Positions 26,578 to 35,509 of a stretch of 64,000 nucleotides of DNA are shown one piece after another. Each line of letters opens with the position of its first letter. The first letter of the stretch is position 1. The position numbers were made by a program, and so were the translations under genes. The notes beneath the pieces were generated by a model that did no database searches, was not told the origin of the DNA, and saw nothing but the letters and a program-made list of their open reading frames with translations. The stretch is from Verrucomicrobiota bacterium (lineage in GTDB: Bacteria > Verrucomicrobiota > Verrucomicrobiia > Chthoniobacterales > UBA10450): contig QHNH01000013.1 in assembly GCA_003218375.1 (NCBI GenBank), positions 1 to 64,000 on the forward strand. Reading direction: 5' to 3'.

Positions 26578-28340
26578 GCTTCGACGAGCTCCGGCACCAT
26601 TTTGGCAAAGGCAGCCTCCGCCTGGTCCGGCGCGCCCTCTCGTGTCGTCATCATCACGAACTCCATCACTTGCTGGCCGAGATGACGGCGACCTTGCACG
26701 ATCAGGCTGATTCTTTCGCGGCGGGACCACTCGGAGGGTTCCTGGGCAAACTCTTCGCGCGCGAGCGAAGCATCGCTCTCGTTGCGAACCCGGTCTTCGC
26801 GCAGGCAATAGAAGGCATGCGCAAAACGCTGGCGCCCGCCATTCCCCGCTCCGGGCGGTCCCTGCGAAAACAGGAAATGCCGGAACGGCAGCGAAAACCC
26901 CGGCGACACCGCGTACGACCGGATGCCGTAATCGCCTGTCTGGACCCAACCGCTCGCGGGCAGACAGACATCGGGCCGGTGCAGATTCGCGAGCAGCGCG
27001 CTATTGCTCCCCGCCCGCCAGCGAAAGAAATAGAGCAGCGCCGCATCCTCTGTCCTCTGATCTCCGCCCTCCGTCTTCTGCCCTCTGTCTTCCGTCCTCT
27101 GAATCCTCCACATCGCCCCACGGCCTTCATCAAAACGGAGGATTCGCTTTGTCCGTTCATCGAGATGGATCTCGTGAAAATCCTTCGCCGTCTCCGGCCA
27201 GCGCGCCGTCCATCGTTCCCGCGCCACCAGCCCCCGTTCATGCATCCGGTACCAACCCTCGACGCCGGCTTCCACGGCAAGAAGGTAGAGAAGGCAAAGT
27301 AGGAAGTAGGAAGTAGAAAGTAGGAAACGAGGCCGGAGGGCGTTTTCTGTAGCGGCGGCCTCTGGCCGTCGGAAATTCTCTCCGTTTCCTACTTCAGACT
27401 TCCTACTTCCTCCTTTTCCAAGCCACGCCGACAGGCCTAACGATCCAACAAATACTACCCCGACAATTGTGTATCCCGCCACGTCGTGCCAGCGGTCGAC
27501 GGCGGAAATATTTTGGGTCGCCGCGACCCAGACCAGAAAGAACGCGCGAGCGAAATTCGCCACGATCGCGATCGCCAGCGCGCCGAAGACGAGCACGCAA
27601 CGCTTCGCCACCGACAGCCGCTTCAATTCGCCGAAGAGCAAACCGATCATCAGCGACGTCTGGAGCGACCGCACTCCGCTGCACGCTTCGTTCACGCCCA
27701 CCACGCCGCTACTTACCCGGATCAAATTCCCTTCCAGCTGCGCTGGCACGCCGAAGAGCGTCATCACTTCCGTCGCCACCGCCGCCACCGTCCGCATCAG
27801 GCCCTGCACGACCGGGTCCTCGATCGGCGAAACCCACGGCACCGCCACGAAGAAGAAACAGATCGGAAACGCAAAATGCCGCAGCCACGGCTTGCCTCCC
27901 GCGGTCCAGATGAGGAGCAGCGTCAAGGTCGCGACCGCCGCCGTGTGCACCCAATCCACCGGCCGCCAATCCGGATTCGCCACTTCAAACAACCGGACCG
28001 GAAACAAAACGATCAGCGCTCCAATCGCGATCCCAATCGCGATTCGATTCCGCATTCCACCTTCCGCGTTCCGCGTTTCAGCCGCAGGCCGATCTTCCCA
28101 CCGCAGCAAAAAAAGGAACGCTGCGAAGAACGGCACGAACCATCCGTAACTGTATTGCTCGTTGACCGACCATTCGCCGCTGAGATGCCGGCAGAGCACG
28201 AACCAAAGCGCGAAGAGCGTGAGCGCGATGAGGGCCAATTGCGATTTCGCGATGGTCGAATTCAAGATGGCAATAAAAAGTAGGAAGTAGGAAGTAGAAA
28301 ACGGCAAATCGATCGTCTGAGCCCGGCCGCCCGAATCCAC
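26571..28340 (-). CDS. Exosortase with fused C-terminal EpsI domain
   Basis: An inner-membrane transpeptidase-like enzyme expected to process PEP-CTERM proteins. Multiple transmembrane helices fill residues about 33-310. The catalytic triad is visible: Cys in NEACSGVRSL (about 220), Arg in NFARAFFLV (about 265) and His in DRWHDVAGY (about 285). An EpsI-like domain follows, with LLYFFRWRAGSNSALLANLH and RPDVCLPASGW as hallmarks. Residues about 311-348 (SRKSEVGNGEN to LLSTSYFLL) and about 412-428 (RTEDRGQKTEGGDQRTED) are encoded by dispersed repeats and look like in-frame insertions. The N-terminal 26 residues also read a heptamer array; a TTG at 28265 is a better start. The stop codon lies in another array. 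Confidence 0.88.
27297..27418. repeat. Inverted heptamer-array element inside the exosortase reading frame
   Basis: The left arm AAGTAGGAAGTAGGAAGTAG and on (to 27328) pairs with the right arm GTTTCCTACTTC...CTTCCTACTTCC (27384-27418). The loop contains GTAGCGGCGGCCTCTGGCCG, a second repeat also found at 13.48 kb. The whole element is translated as the junction between the exosortase and EpsI domains. Confidence 0.8.
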
Positions 28341-28371
28341 TTTCTAATTTCTACTTTCTAATTTCTACTTT
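28274..28371. repeat. Empty inverted heptamer-array pair between divergent genes
   Basis: AAGTAGGAAGTAGGAAGTAG and on at 28278-28301 faces TTTCTACTTTCTAATTTCTA and related units at 28340-28371. The loop of about 38 bases has no gene. It occupies the whole intergenic space between exosortase and the GT26 gene, so any promoter for either must overlap it. Confidence 0.82.
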
Positions 28372-28376
28372 GTCGC

Positions 28377-29123
28377 GTGCCCGCGACACAGCAGATTCTC
28401 GGTCTGGAATTTTTCGAAGGCAGCGCGCCGTCCGCGGTTGATGAAGCGCTAGCCCGCCGCGGTTTGGTCGTCGCGCCGTCGGGAACCTGTTTCACCCGGT
28501 TGCAGTGGGACGAAGTTTATCGAAAGGCGATGACCCGGGCTGATCTGGTGCTGCCGGATAGCGGCTTCACGGTTTTGCTATGGCGGCTGCTGCGGCGTCG
28601 GCGCCTCAATCGAATCTCCGGCCTCGCGTATTTGAAAGAGTTGCTAGGCCGTTCCGAGTTTCGAGAAGATCGATCCGTTTTGTGGATCCTGCCCAACGAA
28701 GAGGCGCAGGCGAAAACGCTGGGGTGGCTCCAAGCTCACGGATTCGCGATGACCGCGGAAGGTTGCTACATCGCGCCGATGTATGGACCGCGCGTCGAAG
28801 ATCCAATGCTCCTGGAACGCGTTCAATCATCCCAGCCCGGCCACGTAGTCATCGCCCTGAGCGGCGGCGTGCAGGAAAAACTCGGATTCCTCTTGCGCGA
28901 GAACATCGGCCCTCGCCCGGCGATCCATTGCATCGGCGCCGCGCTTGGCTTTGTCACCGGCTACCAAATCGCGATCCCGAACTGGGCCGATCGCCTTTAT
29001 CTCGGCTGGCTCCTCCGGCTCCTTGCGAATCCGCGTCGCTTTTTCCCGCGCGCGATGAGTGCGCTCGCTTTGCCGGCGCTGATATTGAAATACGGCGAGG
29101 GTCTGCCGCCGCTGAAAAGCTGA
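28377..29123 (+). CDS. WecG/TagA/CpsF family glycosyltransferase (GT26)
   Basis: A 248-residue enzyme starting at GTG. Family features are TCFTRLQWDEVYRKAMTRAD, LVLPDSGFTVLLWRLL, RISGLAYLKELL, the P-x-x-E-containing WILPNEEAQA, and HCIGAALGFVTGYQIAIPNW followed by WLLRLLANPRRFF. GT26 enzymes transfer a sugar, often ManNAc(A), to a lipid-linked acceptor at the cytosolic face of the membrane in polysaccharide or teichoic acid synthesis. It opens the plus-strand exopolysaccharide cluster. Its final residues LKS and the TGA stop come from the first GCTGAAAA units of an octamer array. Confidence 0.85.
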   Translation: MPATQQILGLEFFEGSAPSAVDEALARRGLVVAPSGTCFTRLQWDEVYRKAMTRADLVLPDSGFTVLLWRLLRRRRLNRISGLAYLKELLGRSEFREDRSVLWILPNEEAQAKTLGWLQAHGFAMTAEGCYIAPMYGPRVEDPMLLERVQSSQPGHVVIALSGGVQEKLGFLLRENIGPRPAIHCIGAALGFVTGYQIAIPNWADRLYLGWLLRLLANPRRFFPRAMSALALPALILKYGEGLPPLKS

Positions 29124-29566
29124 AAAGCTGAAAAACTGAAACACTGACATACGAAAGGAAAAACAATGCGCCTCCCAGAAGAGTTCCGAGAACGGGCTAA
29201 GAGATATGCATCAGCGGTCATTCGATTTTATGCGCGACTGCCGAGGGCCCGGAAAGAAGTTGAGGTCTTGGGCCACCAACTAATGCGCTCCGGCACTTCA
29301 GTCGCGGCGCAGACGCGTGAAGCATCGCGAGCTCGGTCCGATGCCGAGTTTTGTTCGAAGATCGACGGCGCTCTGCAAGAAGCCGATGAATCTCAGTTGT
29401 GGATCGAGCTTCTGCGTGAAGACTGCGGGATCGACGACGCAGGCGTGCAGCAATTACATCAGGAAACAAACGAGCTGATTGCAATTCTCGTAACCATGGC
29501 AAACAAAACAAGACGTAATCTGTGACGATTTCAGCGTTTCAGCGTTTCAGCGTTTCAGCTTTTTCC
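29111..29566 (+). mobile_element. Candidate element: inverted octamer arrays enclosing a four-helix-bundle gene
   Basis: The left arm has three GCTGAAAA units plus two decayed ones (29111-29150). The right arm has TTTCAGCG units followed by TTTCAGCT (29529-29564), the reverse complement of GCTGAAAC. The four-helix-bundle gene is the only gene inside. The same plan as 26135-26577, but with a different repeat family, argues for a recurring association and not a chance arrangement. No transposase is encoded. Confidence 0.5.
29166..29525 (+). CDS. Four-helix-bundle protein (23S rRNA IVP/Avd-like family)
   Basis: This 119-residue protein is the second member of the IVP/Avd-type family in the window. 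Helix 1 contains RERAKRYASAVIRFYARLPR, helix 2 LGHQLMRSGTSVAAQTREAS, helix 3 KIDGALQEADESQLWIELLR and helix 4 QETNELIAILVTMAN. It is clearly diverged from the 26175-26519 copy, so this is not a recent duplication. An AAAGGAA ribosome binding site lies seven bases upstream of the ATG. It interrupts the exopolysaccharide operon between the GT26 and flippase genes, flanked on both sides by inverted octamer arrays. Confidence 0.87.
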   Translation: MRLPEEFRERAKRYASAVIRFYARLPRARKEVEVLGHQLMRSGTSVAAQTREASRARSDAEFCSKIDGALQEADESQLWIELLREDCGIDDAGVQQLHQETNELIAILVTMANKTRRNL

Positions 29567-29568
29567 CT

Positions 29569-31131
29569 ATGTCCGTAACGCGACGCATAGCATTTGGAGC
29601 GGGGGCAAGCTGGTTCAGCCGCGGGATGACGATCGTGCTCGGGCTGGTCTTGTTGCCGGTCCTCTTTCGACATCTGCCGAAAGAAGAACTCGGTGTCTGG
29701 CTTTTGCTCGGCCAAAGCTGGGCCGCAATGGGAATTCTCGATCTCGGTATCGGCGTGACCCTTACCCGCCGCATCGCACTGGCCAAAGGCAAAAGCGGCG
29801 GCGACCCGAACGCGCCCCTCAACGCCGAATCGCTCCGCGACATCGCCGATCTCGTCGAGTCAGGACGACGGATTTACTATGTCATGTCTGCTGCTGTGTT
29901 TCTCGCATCTTGGATCGCGGGCTTTTTCTACCTTCGCCATCTTGAGTTCGGCCAACTCAGTCACAGCACCGTCTGGATTGCGTGGACGATTCTATGCGCA
30001 AGCCAAGCCTTCGCCGTCTGGGCCACAGTCTGGACCTGCCTGCTGCAAGGCGTTGGCTACGTTGGATGGGATGCCTTGATCGCGAGTTTCATCAACGCGG
30101 GGGCACTCCTCGCGCAAATAATCGCTGTTCTTTGCGGAGGAGGTTTGGTTGCACTTGCAACGGTAGCGGCGATCGGCGCCTTGGCGCAACGTTGGGTTAC
30201 ACGCTGGCTCGCAAAGTGGCGCCGCCCCGATTTGTTTTCTTTGCGCGGCCACTGGAATCGTGAAGTCCTTCGCGGCGTTCCAAGCCTCGCCATTCGTGCC
30301 TGGCTGACTGCTGTGGGAACAGTGCTTGTATTCAACACCGATCAGTTTTTCATCGCGGCCGCGAAAGGGGCCGAAGGAATTCCTTCTTTCCGGGCCGCCT
30401 ACGTCTTCGTTCACAACATCACCGTGTTGGCCGTGTCGGTCGGCCTCGCTTCGAGCGTGTTCATCAGTCATTACTGGCAGGCTGGAGATATGGTTCAGGT
30501 CCGCCGACTCATCGAGCGCAATTGCCGCCTGGGCCTGTTGGTGATGCTTTGCACTTGTGCAGTTGTAATCACGGCTGGTCAGAGCTTGTTTGATCTTTGG
30601 CTCGGGCACGGAAACTTTGCGGGGTATCGAATTCTCGTGATTTTTCTTATCTCCGAGACATTGGAGGCCCAGAGCTACATTATTTCGACGAGCTCTCGCG
30701 CGACTAACGACGAGGCGTTTGCAATCTCCTCTCTCGCAGCTGGAGTTTTGAAGATCGCGCTCGCGGCTATCCTGATCCGAACTCAAGGTTTATTGGGTTT
30801 GGCACTTGCCACGATGATCGCTCTACTCTCAACGAATCATTGGTACATGGTTTGGCGCGGCATCCGCCGGTTGCGCATTCCGCTCATGGAATATTTTAAA
30901 GAGGTCGTTCTACCGACAATCGTTTGGTCGGGTGCGGCGCTGCTGCTGGCTGGAGGAATAGCGATCGCTCTCAGACAGGCTTCGGACCTAACCAAGCTAG
31001 CCGGTGCGGTGTCGTCGGTGGGAGTGATTTTTATCTTGGCGTTGTTTCGGCTTGTCATGAGTCAGCACGAACGAGCGACCGTTCGCATCAAGGCAGCGGC
31101 GACGTTAAGACGTTTTTTCCCTGCACGATGA
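29569..31131 (+). CDS. Wzx-type polysaccharide flippase
   Basis: A 520-residue integral membrane protein of the MOP/Wzx superfamily. It begins RRIAFGAGASWFSRGMTIVL, followed by LLPVLFRHLPKEELGVWLLL, the typical first two helices, and shows about 12-14 hydrophobic segments through to residue 500. It is expected to flip undecaprenyl-linked oligosaccharide units to the periplasm. The start codon follows an octamer array with no Shine-Dalgarno motif. The stop overlaps the next ATG (ATGA), the first of a chain of coupled genes. Confidence 0.87.
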   Translation: MSVTRRIAFGAGASWFSRGMTIVLGLVLLPVLFRHLPKEELGVWLLLGQSWAAMGILDLGIGVTLTRRIALAKGKSGGDPNAPLNAESLRDIADLVESGRRIYYVMSAAVFLASWIAGFFYLRHLEFGQLSHSTVWIAWTILCASQAFAVWATVWTCLLQGVGYVGWDALIASFINAGALLAQIIAVLCGGGLVALATVAAIGALAQRWVTRWLAKWRRPDLFSLRGHWNREVLRGVPSLAIRAWLTAVGTVLVFNTDQFFIAAAKGAEGIPSFRAAYVFVHNITVLAVSVGLASSVFISHYWQAGDMVQVRRLIERNCRLGLLVMLCTCAVVITAGQSLFDLWLGHGNFAGYRILVIFLISETLEAQSYIISTSSRATNDEAFAISSLAAGVLKIALAAILIRTQGLLGLALATMIALLSTNHWYMVWRGIRRLRIPLMEYFKEVVLPTIVWSGAALLLAGGIAIALRQASDLTKLAGAVSSVGVIFILALFRLVMSQHERATVRIKAAATLRRFFPAR

Positions 31132-31823
31132 GGTTTTCATGCGTCCGCGGTCATCATATTTGGCCGGCACCGTTGTCCGCAAATTCAGTTGTCATCGATG
31201 CAGGTGCGCACCACGGGGAATTCAGTGCGGAGATCATCCGGAGATTCGGCTGCAAATGTCACCTCATCGAGGCAAACCCAATTCTCTCGGACGAGCTGTC
31301 AATTCCTGGGGCATCGTCCATTACTAGCGCAGCGCTAAGCGGCGAAGATGGCCGCGCCGCCCTGCATCTCGCCGACAATCTTGAATCGAGCAATTTGCCC
31401 TCTACTGGAATGGAGTCGGAGAAGGGCAAAACAGTCGAAGTAGATACTATTTCATTGGGGACTCTCATGGATCGACTCGGTCTCGAACGTGTCGATCTTC
31501 TTAAGTTGGATATTGAGGGCGCCGAATTCGAGGTCATTGCGAAAACATCTAGCGATGTCTGGCGTCGAATCAGCCAATTGACGGTGGAGTTTCACGATTT
31601 CCAACCCCGCTTCAAAGGCAGGCAACTTTTCGAGACCGCGCGCGAAAGGCTCGAATCTCTTGGATTTATCTCTGCTGTCATGTCTTTCCGAACTCACGGC
31701 GACGTCCTCTTTTTAAATCGCCGATTCCTTGAAATTTCCTTCTCGCGAAATCTTTATCTGCGTTTTATCGCCCGGTTCGTCGAGAAGGCGCGAGTGCGCC
31801 TTGGGAGAGCCGCAGAAACATGA
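31128..31823 (+). CDS. FkbM family methyltransferase
   Basis: A 231-residue SAM-dependent methyltransferase. The start at ATG 31128 overlaps the flippase stop (ATGA). Motif I is SVVIDAGAHHGEFSAEII and is followed by the acidic HLIEANP. LLKLDIEGAEFEVI is the conserved FkbM motif, and VEFHDF follows. FkbM enzymes in such clusters methylate sugar hydroxyl groups of polysaccharides. It is translationally coupled to its neighbours on both sides. Confidence 0.85.
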   Translation: MRFSCVRGHHIWPAPLSANSVVIDAGAHHGEFSAEIIRRFGCKCHLIEANPILSDELSIPGASSITSAALSGEDGRAALHLADNLESSNLPSTGMESEKGKTVEVDTISLGTLMDRLGLERVDLLKLDIEGAEFEVIAKTSSDVWRRISQLTVEFHDFQPRFKGRQLFETARERLESLGFISAVMSFRTHGDVLFLNRRFLEISFSRNLYLRFIARFVEKARVRLGRAAET

Positions 31824-32446
31824 GCGAGTACTCAGAATACGGATTTGGAACTCCTGACGCGTCTCATATGCACAGGCACTTTATGCCTTGTGTGCTCGAG
31901 TTCGCGCAACCTCTGCGGCCCGGCCTGCGCGTTTTAGATGTCGGATGTGGAAATGGCTACCTGTGTGGCAAATTTCTTGAGCTCGGGGCAAGCGTTGTTG
32001 GAGTGGACCTCAGCGTTGAGGGAATCCAATTGGCTCGTGGGAAGTATCCCGGCGCAAGGTTCGAACTGATTGGGGCGGATGAAGACATCCTGGGAAAATT
32101 GAATGAAGACCCTTTCGATCTGGTGGTCAGCACGGAGGTTGTAGAACACCTGTATCGACCCCGCCTCTGGGCGAATGCTTGTTTTGCCGCGTTGAAACCG
32201 GGTGGCCGTTTTATTTGTACGACGCCCTATCACGGTTATTGGAAGAACCTGGTAATCTCTTTGCTTGGCCGTTGGGATGCTCACGCGAATCCGTTATGGG
32301 ATGGTGGTCACATCAAACTTTGGAGCAAACGCACGCTTTCTGAATTGTTGGTCGAAACCGGATTTCGAGATCTCAAAATCAAGGGAGTTGGGCGAATGCC
32401 CGGGTTGAGGATGACGATGGTGGCGAGCGGAGAGAAGCCGGCGTGA
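31820..32446 (+). CDS. Class I SAM-dependent methyltransferase
   Basis: A 208-residue Rossmann-fold methyltransferase of the UbiG/Methyltransf_11-23 type. It shows LRVLDVGCGNGYLCGKFLEL (motif I), VVGVDLSVEGIQLAR, the post-motif DLVVSTEVVEHLYRP and LKPGGRFICTTPYHG. The acceptor is unknown; the surrounding operon suggests a sugar or lipid-linked saccharide. It overlaps both neighbours by ATGA/GTGA junctions. Confidence 0.85.
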   Translation: MSEYSEYGFGTPDASHMHRHFMPCVLEFAQPLRPGLRVLDVGCGNGYLCGKFLELGASVVGVDLSVEGIQLARGKYPGARFELIGADEDILGKLNEDPFDLVVSTEVVEHLYRPRLWANACFAALKPGGRFICTTPYHGYWKNLVISLLGRWDAHANPLWDGGHIKLWSKRTLSELLVETGFRDLKIKGVGRMPGLRMTMVASGEKPA

Positions 32447-33660
32447 AATTTGTTGTCGCACAAATTGGCGCCCGGCGGTCCTACGCGGTGCCGGCAATTC
32501 TCGAAAAAGCCGGAATGCTGGAACGCTTCTATACCGATATTACAGGAGACAATGGTTTCGCTGCATTCGCCTCCGCCGCGGCAACGTTGCCTTTCCTGGG
32601 CAATGCCGCTCAGCGGCTGGCCGGACGCCGCCTGCCTGAGAACATCCGTTCCCGGACAACCACCTTTCGGGCTCGGAGTCTCCTCCGCGCTTTACGTCGA
32701 GCGATCAGACCTCCCGATGTCGTCGATGCATTCCGCGAGTCCGTCGGATTTTCAAACGACCTGGGGCGCGCGATGGTCGCACGCGGGTTTGGCGAAGCGA
32801 CCCACGTTTACTCGATGCTGGGCGAGTGCGCGCCTCTTCTAGTTGCCGCGAAAGAGCGCGGGCTCACCGTGGTCTCGGAGATTTATATTTTGCTCAGCAC
32901 CGAGCGGATCCTAGCCGAGGAACGAAAGGAGTTTCCAGGCTGGGAACCGGACTTTCCGGATTATGCTGCTCTCCGTCGCGAGATGGGTGACGAAGACGTG
33001 CTCCTTACGCGAAGCGATTTTGCGATTTGCCCGTCCCCGGCCGTCCGTGATGACCTCGTGGAGAATTTCGGATTTGCGCGTGAGCGTACCTTTGTCGTTC
33101 CCTATGGAGTGAATCCAGAGCTTCTTTCGCTGAGGAACAATCCGGTTCCGGGACGGATCCTTTTCGCCGGCACGGCGGAGCTGCGCAAAGGTATCCATTA
33201 TCTCGCGATGGCTGCCGAAAGACTTCATGCGCGCAGGCTGCCCTACGAATTTCGGATCGCCGGGAACGTTCAACCCTCGGTTGCGAATCAAAAGATCTGC
33301 CGGCACCTGACTTTGCTCGACCGAATTCCTCGGCACGAGATGGTGACAGAATTCGGCAAAGCGGATTTATTCGTCCTCCCCTCGCTCGCCGAAGGCTCGG
33401 CCGAAGTAACCTATGAAGCGCTCGCTTGCGGCTTGCCCGTCGTAACAACTCCAGAAGCAGGATCGGTCGTTCGGGACGGAGTTGACGGCCGGATTGTACC
33501 TTCGCGCGACGCGGATGCGATCGCGGATGCGATCTCGGAAATAATCGAAGATCGCGAAAAGAGAACCGCGTTGGCAAACGCTGCCCGGGAACGCGCCATC
33601 GAGTTCACATGGGCGCGCTACGGGGAACGGCTTGTGAATACCTTGCAAAGTCTAGAATGA
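32443..33660 (+). CDS. Glycosyltransferase family 4
   Basis: A 405-residue GT-B enzyme starting at GTG 32443. The C-terminal nucleotide-sugar domain shows ILFAGTAELRKGIHYLAMAA, FRIAGNV and the EX7E-type motif FVLPSLAEGSAEVTYEALAC, followed by GLPVVTTPEAGSVVRDGVDG. The N-terminal acceptor domain is more divergent. It is probably cytosolic and membrane-associated, building the repeat unit. It is coupled to the preceding methyltransferase gene. Confidence 0.86.
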   Translation: MKFVVAQIGARRSYAVPAILEKAGMLERFYTDITGDNGFAAFASAAATLPFLGNAAQRLAGRRLPENIRSRTTTFRARSLLRALRRAIRPPDVVDAFRESVGFSNDLGRAMVARGFGEATHVYSMLGECAPLLVAAKERGLTVVSEIYILLSTERILAEERKEFPGWEPDFPDYAALRREMGDEDVLLTRSDFAICPSPAVRDDLVENFGFARERTFVVPYGVNPELLSLRNNPVPGRILFAGTAELRKGIHYLAMAAERLHARRLPYEFRIAGNVQPSVANQKICRHLTLLDRIPRHEMVTEFGKADLFVLPSLAEGSAEVTYEALACGLPVVTTPEAGSVVRDGVDGRIVPSRDADAIADAISEIIEDREKRTALANAARERAIEFTWARYGERLVNTLQSLE

Positions 33661-33691
33661 GTACCGTGCTCGAAGAAGGGAGATTGACGTC

Positions 33692-34582
33692 TTGCTAAGG
33701 GATCAAGCAGCAACGGTTGTGATCACAACCAAAAACCGCAAAGATGAATTGCGCGTGGCAGTCCGGTCAGCGCTGGCTCAAACGACATCAATAGAAATCT
33801 TGGTGATTGACGACGGATCGACCGATGGAACTGCAGAGATGCTTCGGGTGGAATTTCCCTCCGTAAATCTTCAACGCCGTGAAGAATCCCGAGGCTTGAT
33901 CGTGCGGAGAAATGAGGCTGCACGGCTTGCTCGCGGAGAAATTCTTATCTCGATCGACGACGATGCAGAGTTTTCTGCACCAGATATAGTTGAAGCGACG
34001 CTACGTGACTTTGACGATCCACGTGTCGCTGCGGTAGCGATCCCGTTCACGGACATAAACAAAGGTCCAATGGTTAAGCAAAAGGCTCCGCCAGTCGGCA
34101 GATGGATCACCAATGAATACATCGGGACAGCTCATGCTGTGCGTCGCGATATCTTCACACGGTTGGGAGGTTATCGAGAGGTGCTGGTCCACCAGGGTGA
34201 GGAAGGCGATTTCTGCATCCGCTTGCTTGATGCGGGCTTCGTCGTGCGGCTTGGTAGCGCGGAGCCGATTCTTCATTATGAGTCGCCTAAGAGAAGTGCG
34301 GCACGAATGAATATTTACGGTCAACGCAATTTGATGCTGTTCGCCTGGCACAACGTTCCCATGCCGTACTTACTCGTTCATTTGCCCGCGACTATTTGGA
34401 ATGGTCTTGTCTGGGGATTCAAGGAAGGGGTATTGATATACCGTTTGGAGGGCACCTGTCGGGGGGTTGCAGTCATTTTAAAGCAGCTATTCGAGCGCCG
34501 ACCGGTCCGACCGAACACCTACCTTGAATTCAGACGCCTCAAGAAGAACGGTCCCGCACAAGTAGGCACAGCGTCGGGTTAG
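33692..34582 (+). CDS. Glycosyltransferase family 2
   Basis: A 296-residue GT-A enzyme. The likely start is TTG at 33692 with AAGGGAGA upstream; no in-frame ATG lies close by. VVITTKNRKDELRVAVRSAL, ILVIDDGSTDGTAEML and the DDD nucleotide-sugar motif ISIDDDAEF (residues about 86-94) are characteristic. WVW-free hydrophobic C-terminal helices (LLVHLPATIWNGLVWGF) suggest membrane association. It adds one sugar of the exopolysaccharide repeat unit; donor and linkage are unknown. Confidence 0.85.
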   Translation: MLRDQAATVVITTKNRKDELRVAVRSALAQTTSIEILVIDDGSTDGTAEMLRVEFPSVNLQRREESRGLIVRRNEAARLARGEILISIDDDAEFSAPDIVEATLRDFDDPRVAAVAIPFTDINKGPMVKQKAPPVGRWITNEYIGTAHAVRRDIFTRLGGYREVLVHQGEEGDFCIRLLDAGFVVRLGSAEPILHYESPKRSAARMNIYGQRNLMLFAWHNVPMPYLLVHLPATIWNGLVWGFKEGVLIYRLEGTCRGVAVILKQLFERRPVRPNTYLEFRRLKKNGPAQVGTASG

Positions 34583-34657
34583 CCACGTTTATCGACTTTC
34601 ATTGCATCCGATCTCTACAATTTCTTTAAGCCTTTGAACGGGTTTACTTGCCGCTAG

Positions 34658-35491
34658 ATGAAGATCTTTTCGATATTGTGCGTTAAGAACGAGGGCGACA
34701 TCATTGAAGAATGTCTGCGGAAGGCTAGCGCTTGGTCCGACAGGATATTTGTTTACGATGGTGCGAGCACAGATGGCACATGGGAAAAGGTCCAGGCGAT
34801 GGCGAACTCGCATATCGTGCCCGCACGTCGTGATGACCGCGTTTGGAATGATTGGTTGCGCGCCGAAATCTTCGAAGAATTTCGACATGAGGCCAAGGAT
34901 GGGGATTGGTGGTGCCGCCTTGATGCTGACGAATTCTACATCGACGATCCCAAAGTGTTTCTGACTTCGGTTCACCGGCTTCACCATGCTGTTTGGGGCC
35001 TGTATATTGAGTACTACCTTACTGAAGAGACTCTGGCGCGGATTCCAGACTGGAACGCGAAACCGGCTGAGTCTCCACTCGAGTATCTTCGTTATTATTG
35101 GTGTGACTACTGCGAGCCGCGCTTTTTCCGATATCGAGATGGACTCAAATGGCACCCGCGGGATTCGGCTCCCACTCACATGGGGTTGGTATCCCCAAAG
35201 CTTATCCGTTTTCGACATCTGCCATATCGCTTTCCGAAACAGATTCAGCACCGACTACGCCAACGAATGCAGAGCGTAGCGGATGGTCATCAAGGAGATG
35301 TTCGCGGAGGATGGCATAAGATCGTGGACGACGATTGGCGAAAGAAAGCAGTTCGTCCGGCTTCCGAGCTACATTTTGATGCGCATGACGGCAATATTGA
35401 AGTCCAGTGGGAAAAACTACCATATTATCTTGGACCCTGGTGGCGTCGCGCGATTCAATATACGTGCCACAGCTTGGGTATTTGGGCCTGA
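34658..35491 (+). CDS. Glycosyltransferase family 2
   Basis: This 277-residue protein begins MKIFSILCVKNEGDIIEECL, followed by DRIFVYDGASTDGTWEKV and the Asp motif CRLDADEFYID (about residues 86-96), all of the GT-A family 2 type. The remainder is rich in aromatic and basic residues (YYWCDYCEPRFFRYRDGLKW), as in subgroups that act on polysaccharide or glycopeptide acceptors. Single gene with a 75-base upstream gap; same strand as the operon. Confidence 0.82.
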   Translation: MKIFSILCVKNEGDIIEECLRKASAWSDRIFVYDGASTDGTWEKVQAMANSHIVPARRDDRVWNDWLRAEIFEEFRHEAKDGDWWCRLDADEFYIDDPKVFLTSVHRLHHAVWGLYIEYYLTEETLARIPDWNAKPAESPLEYLRYYWCDYCEPRFFRYRDGLKWHPRDSAPTHMGLVSPKLIRFRHLPYRFPKQIQHRLRQRMQSVADGHQGDVRGGWHKIVDDDWRKKAVRPASELHFDAHDGNIEVQWEKLPYYLGPWWRRAIQYTCHSLGIWA

Positions 35492-35509
35492 AGAAAAGTT
35501 GAGCGAATC

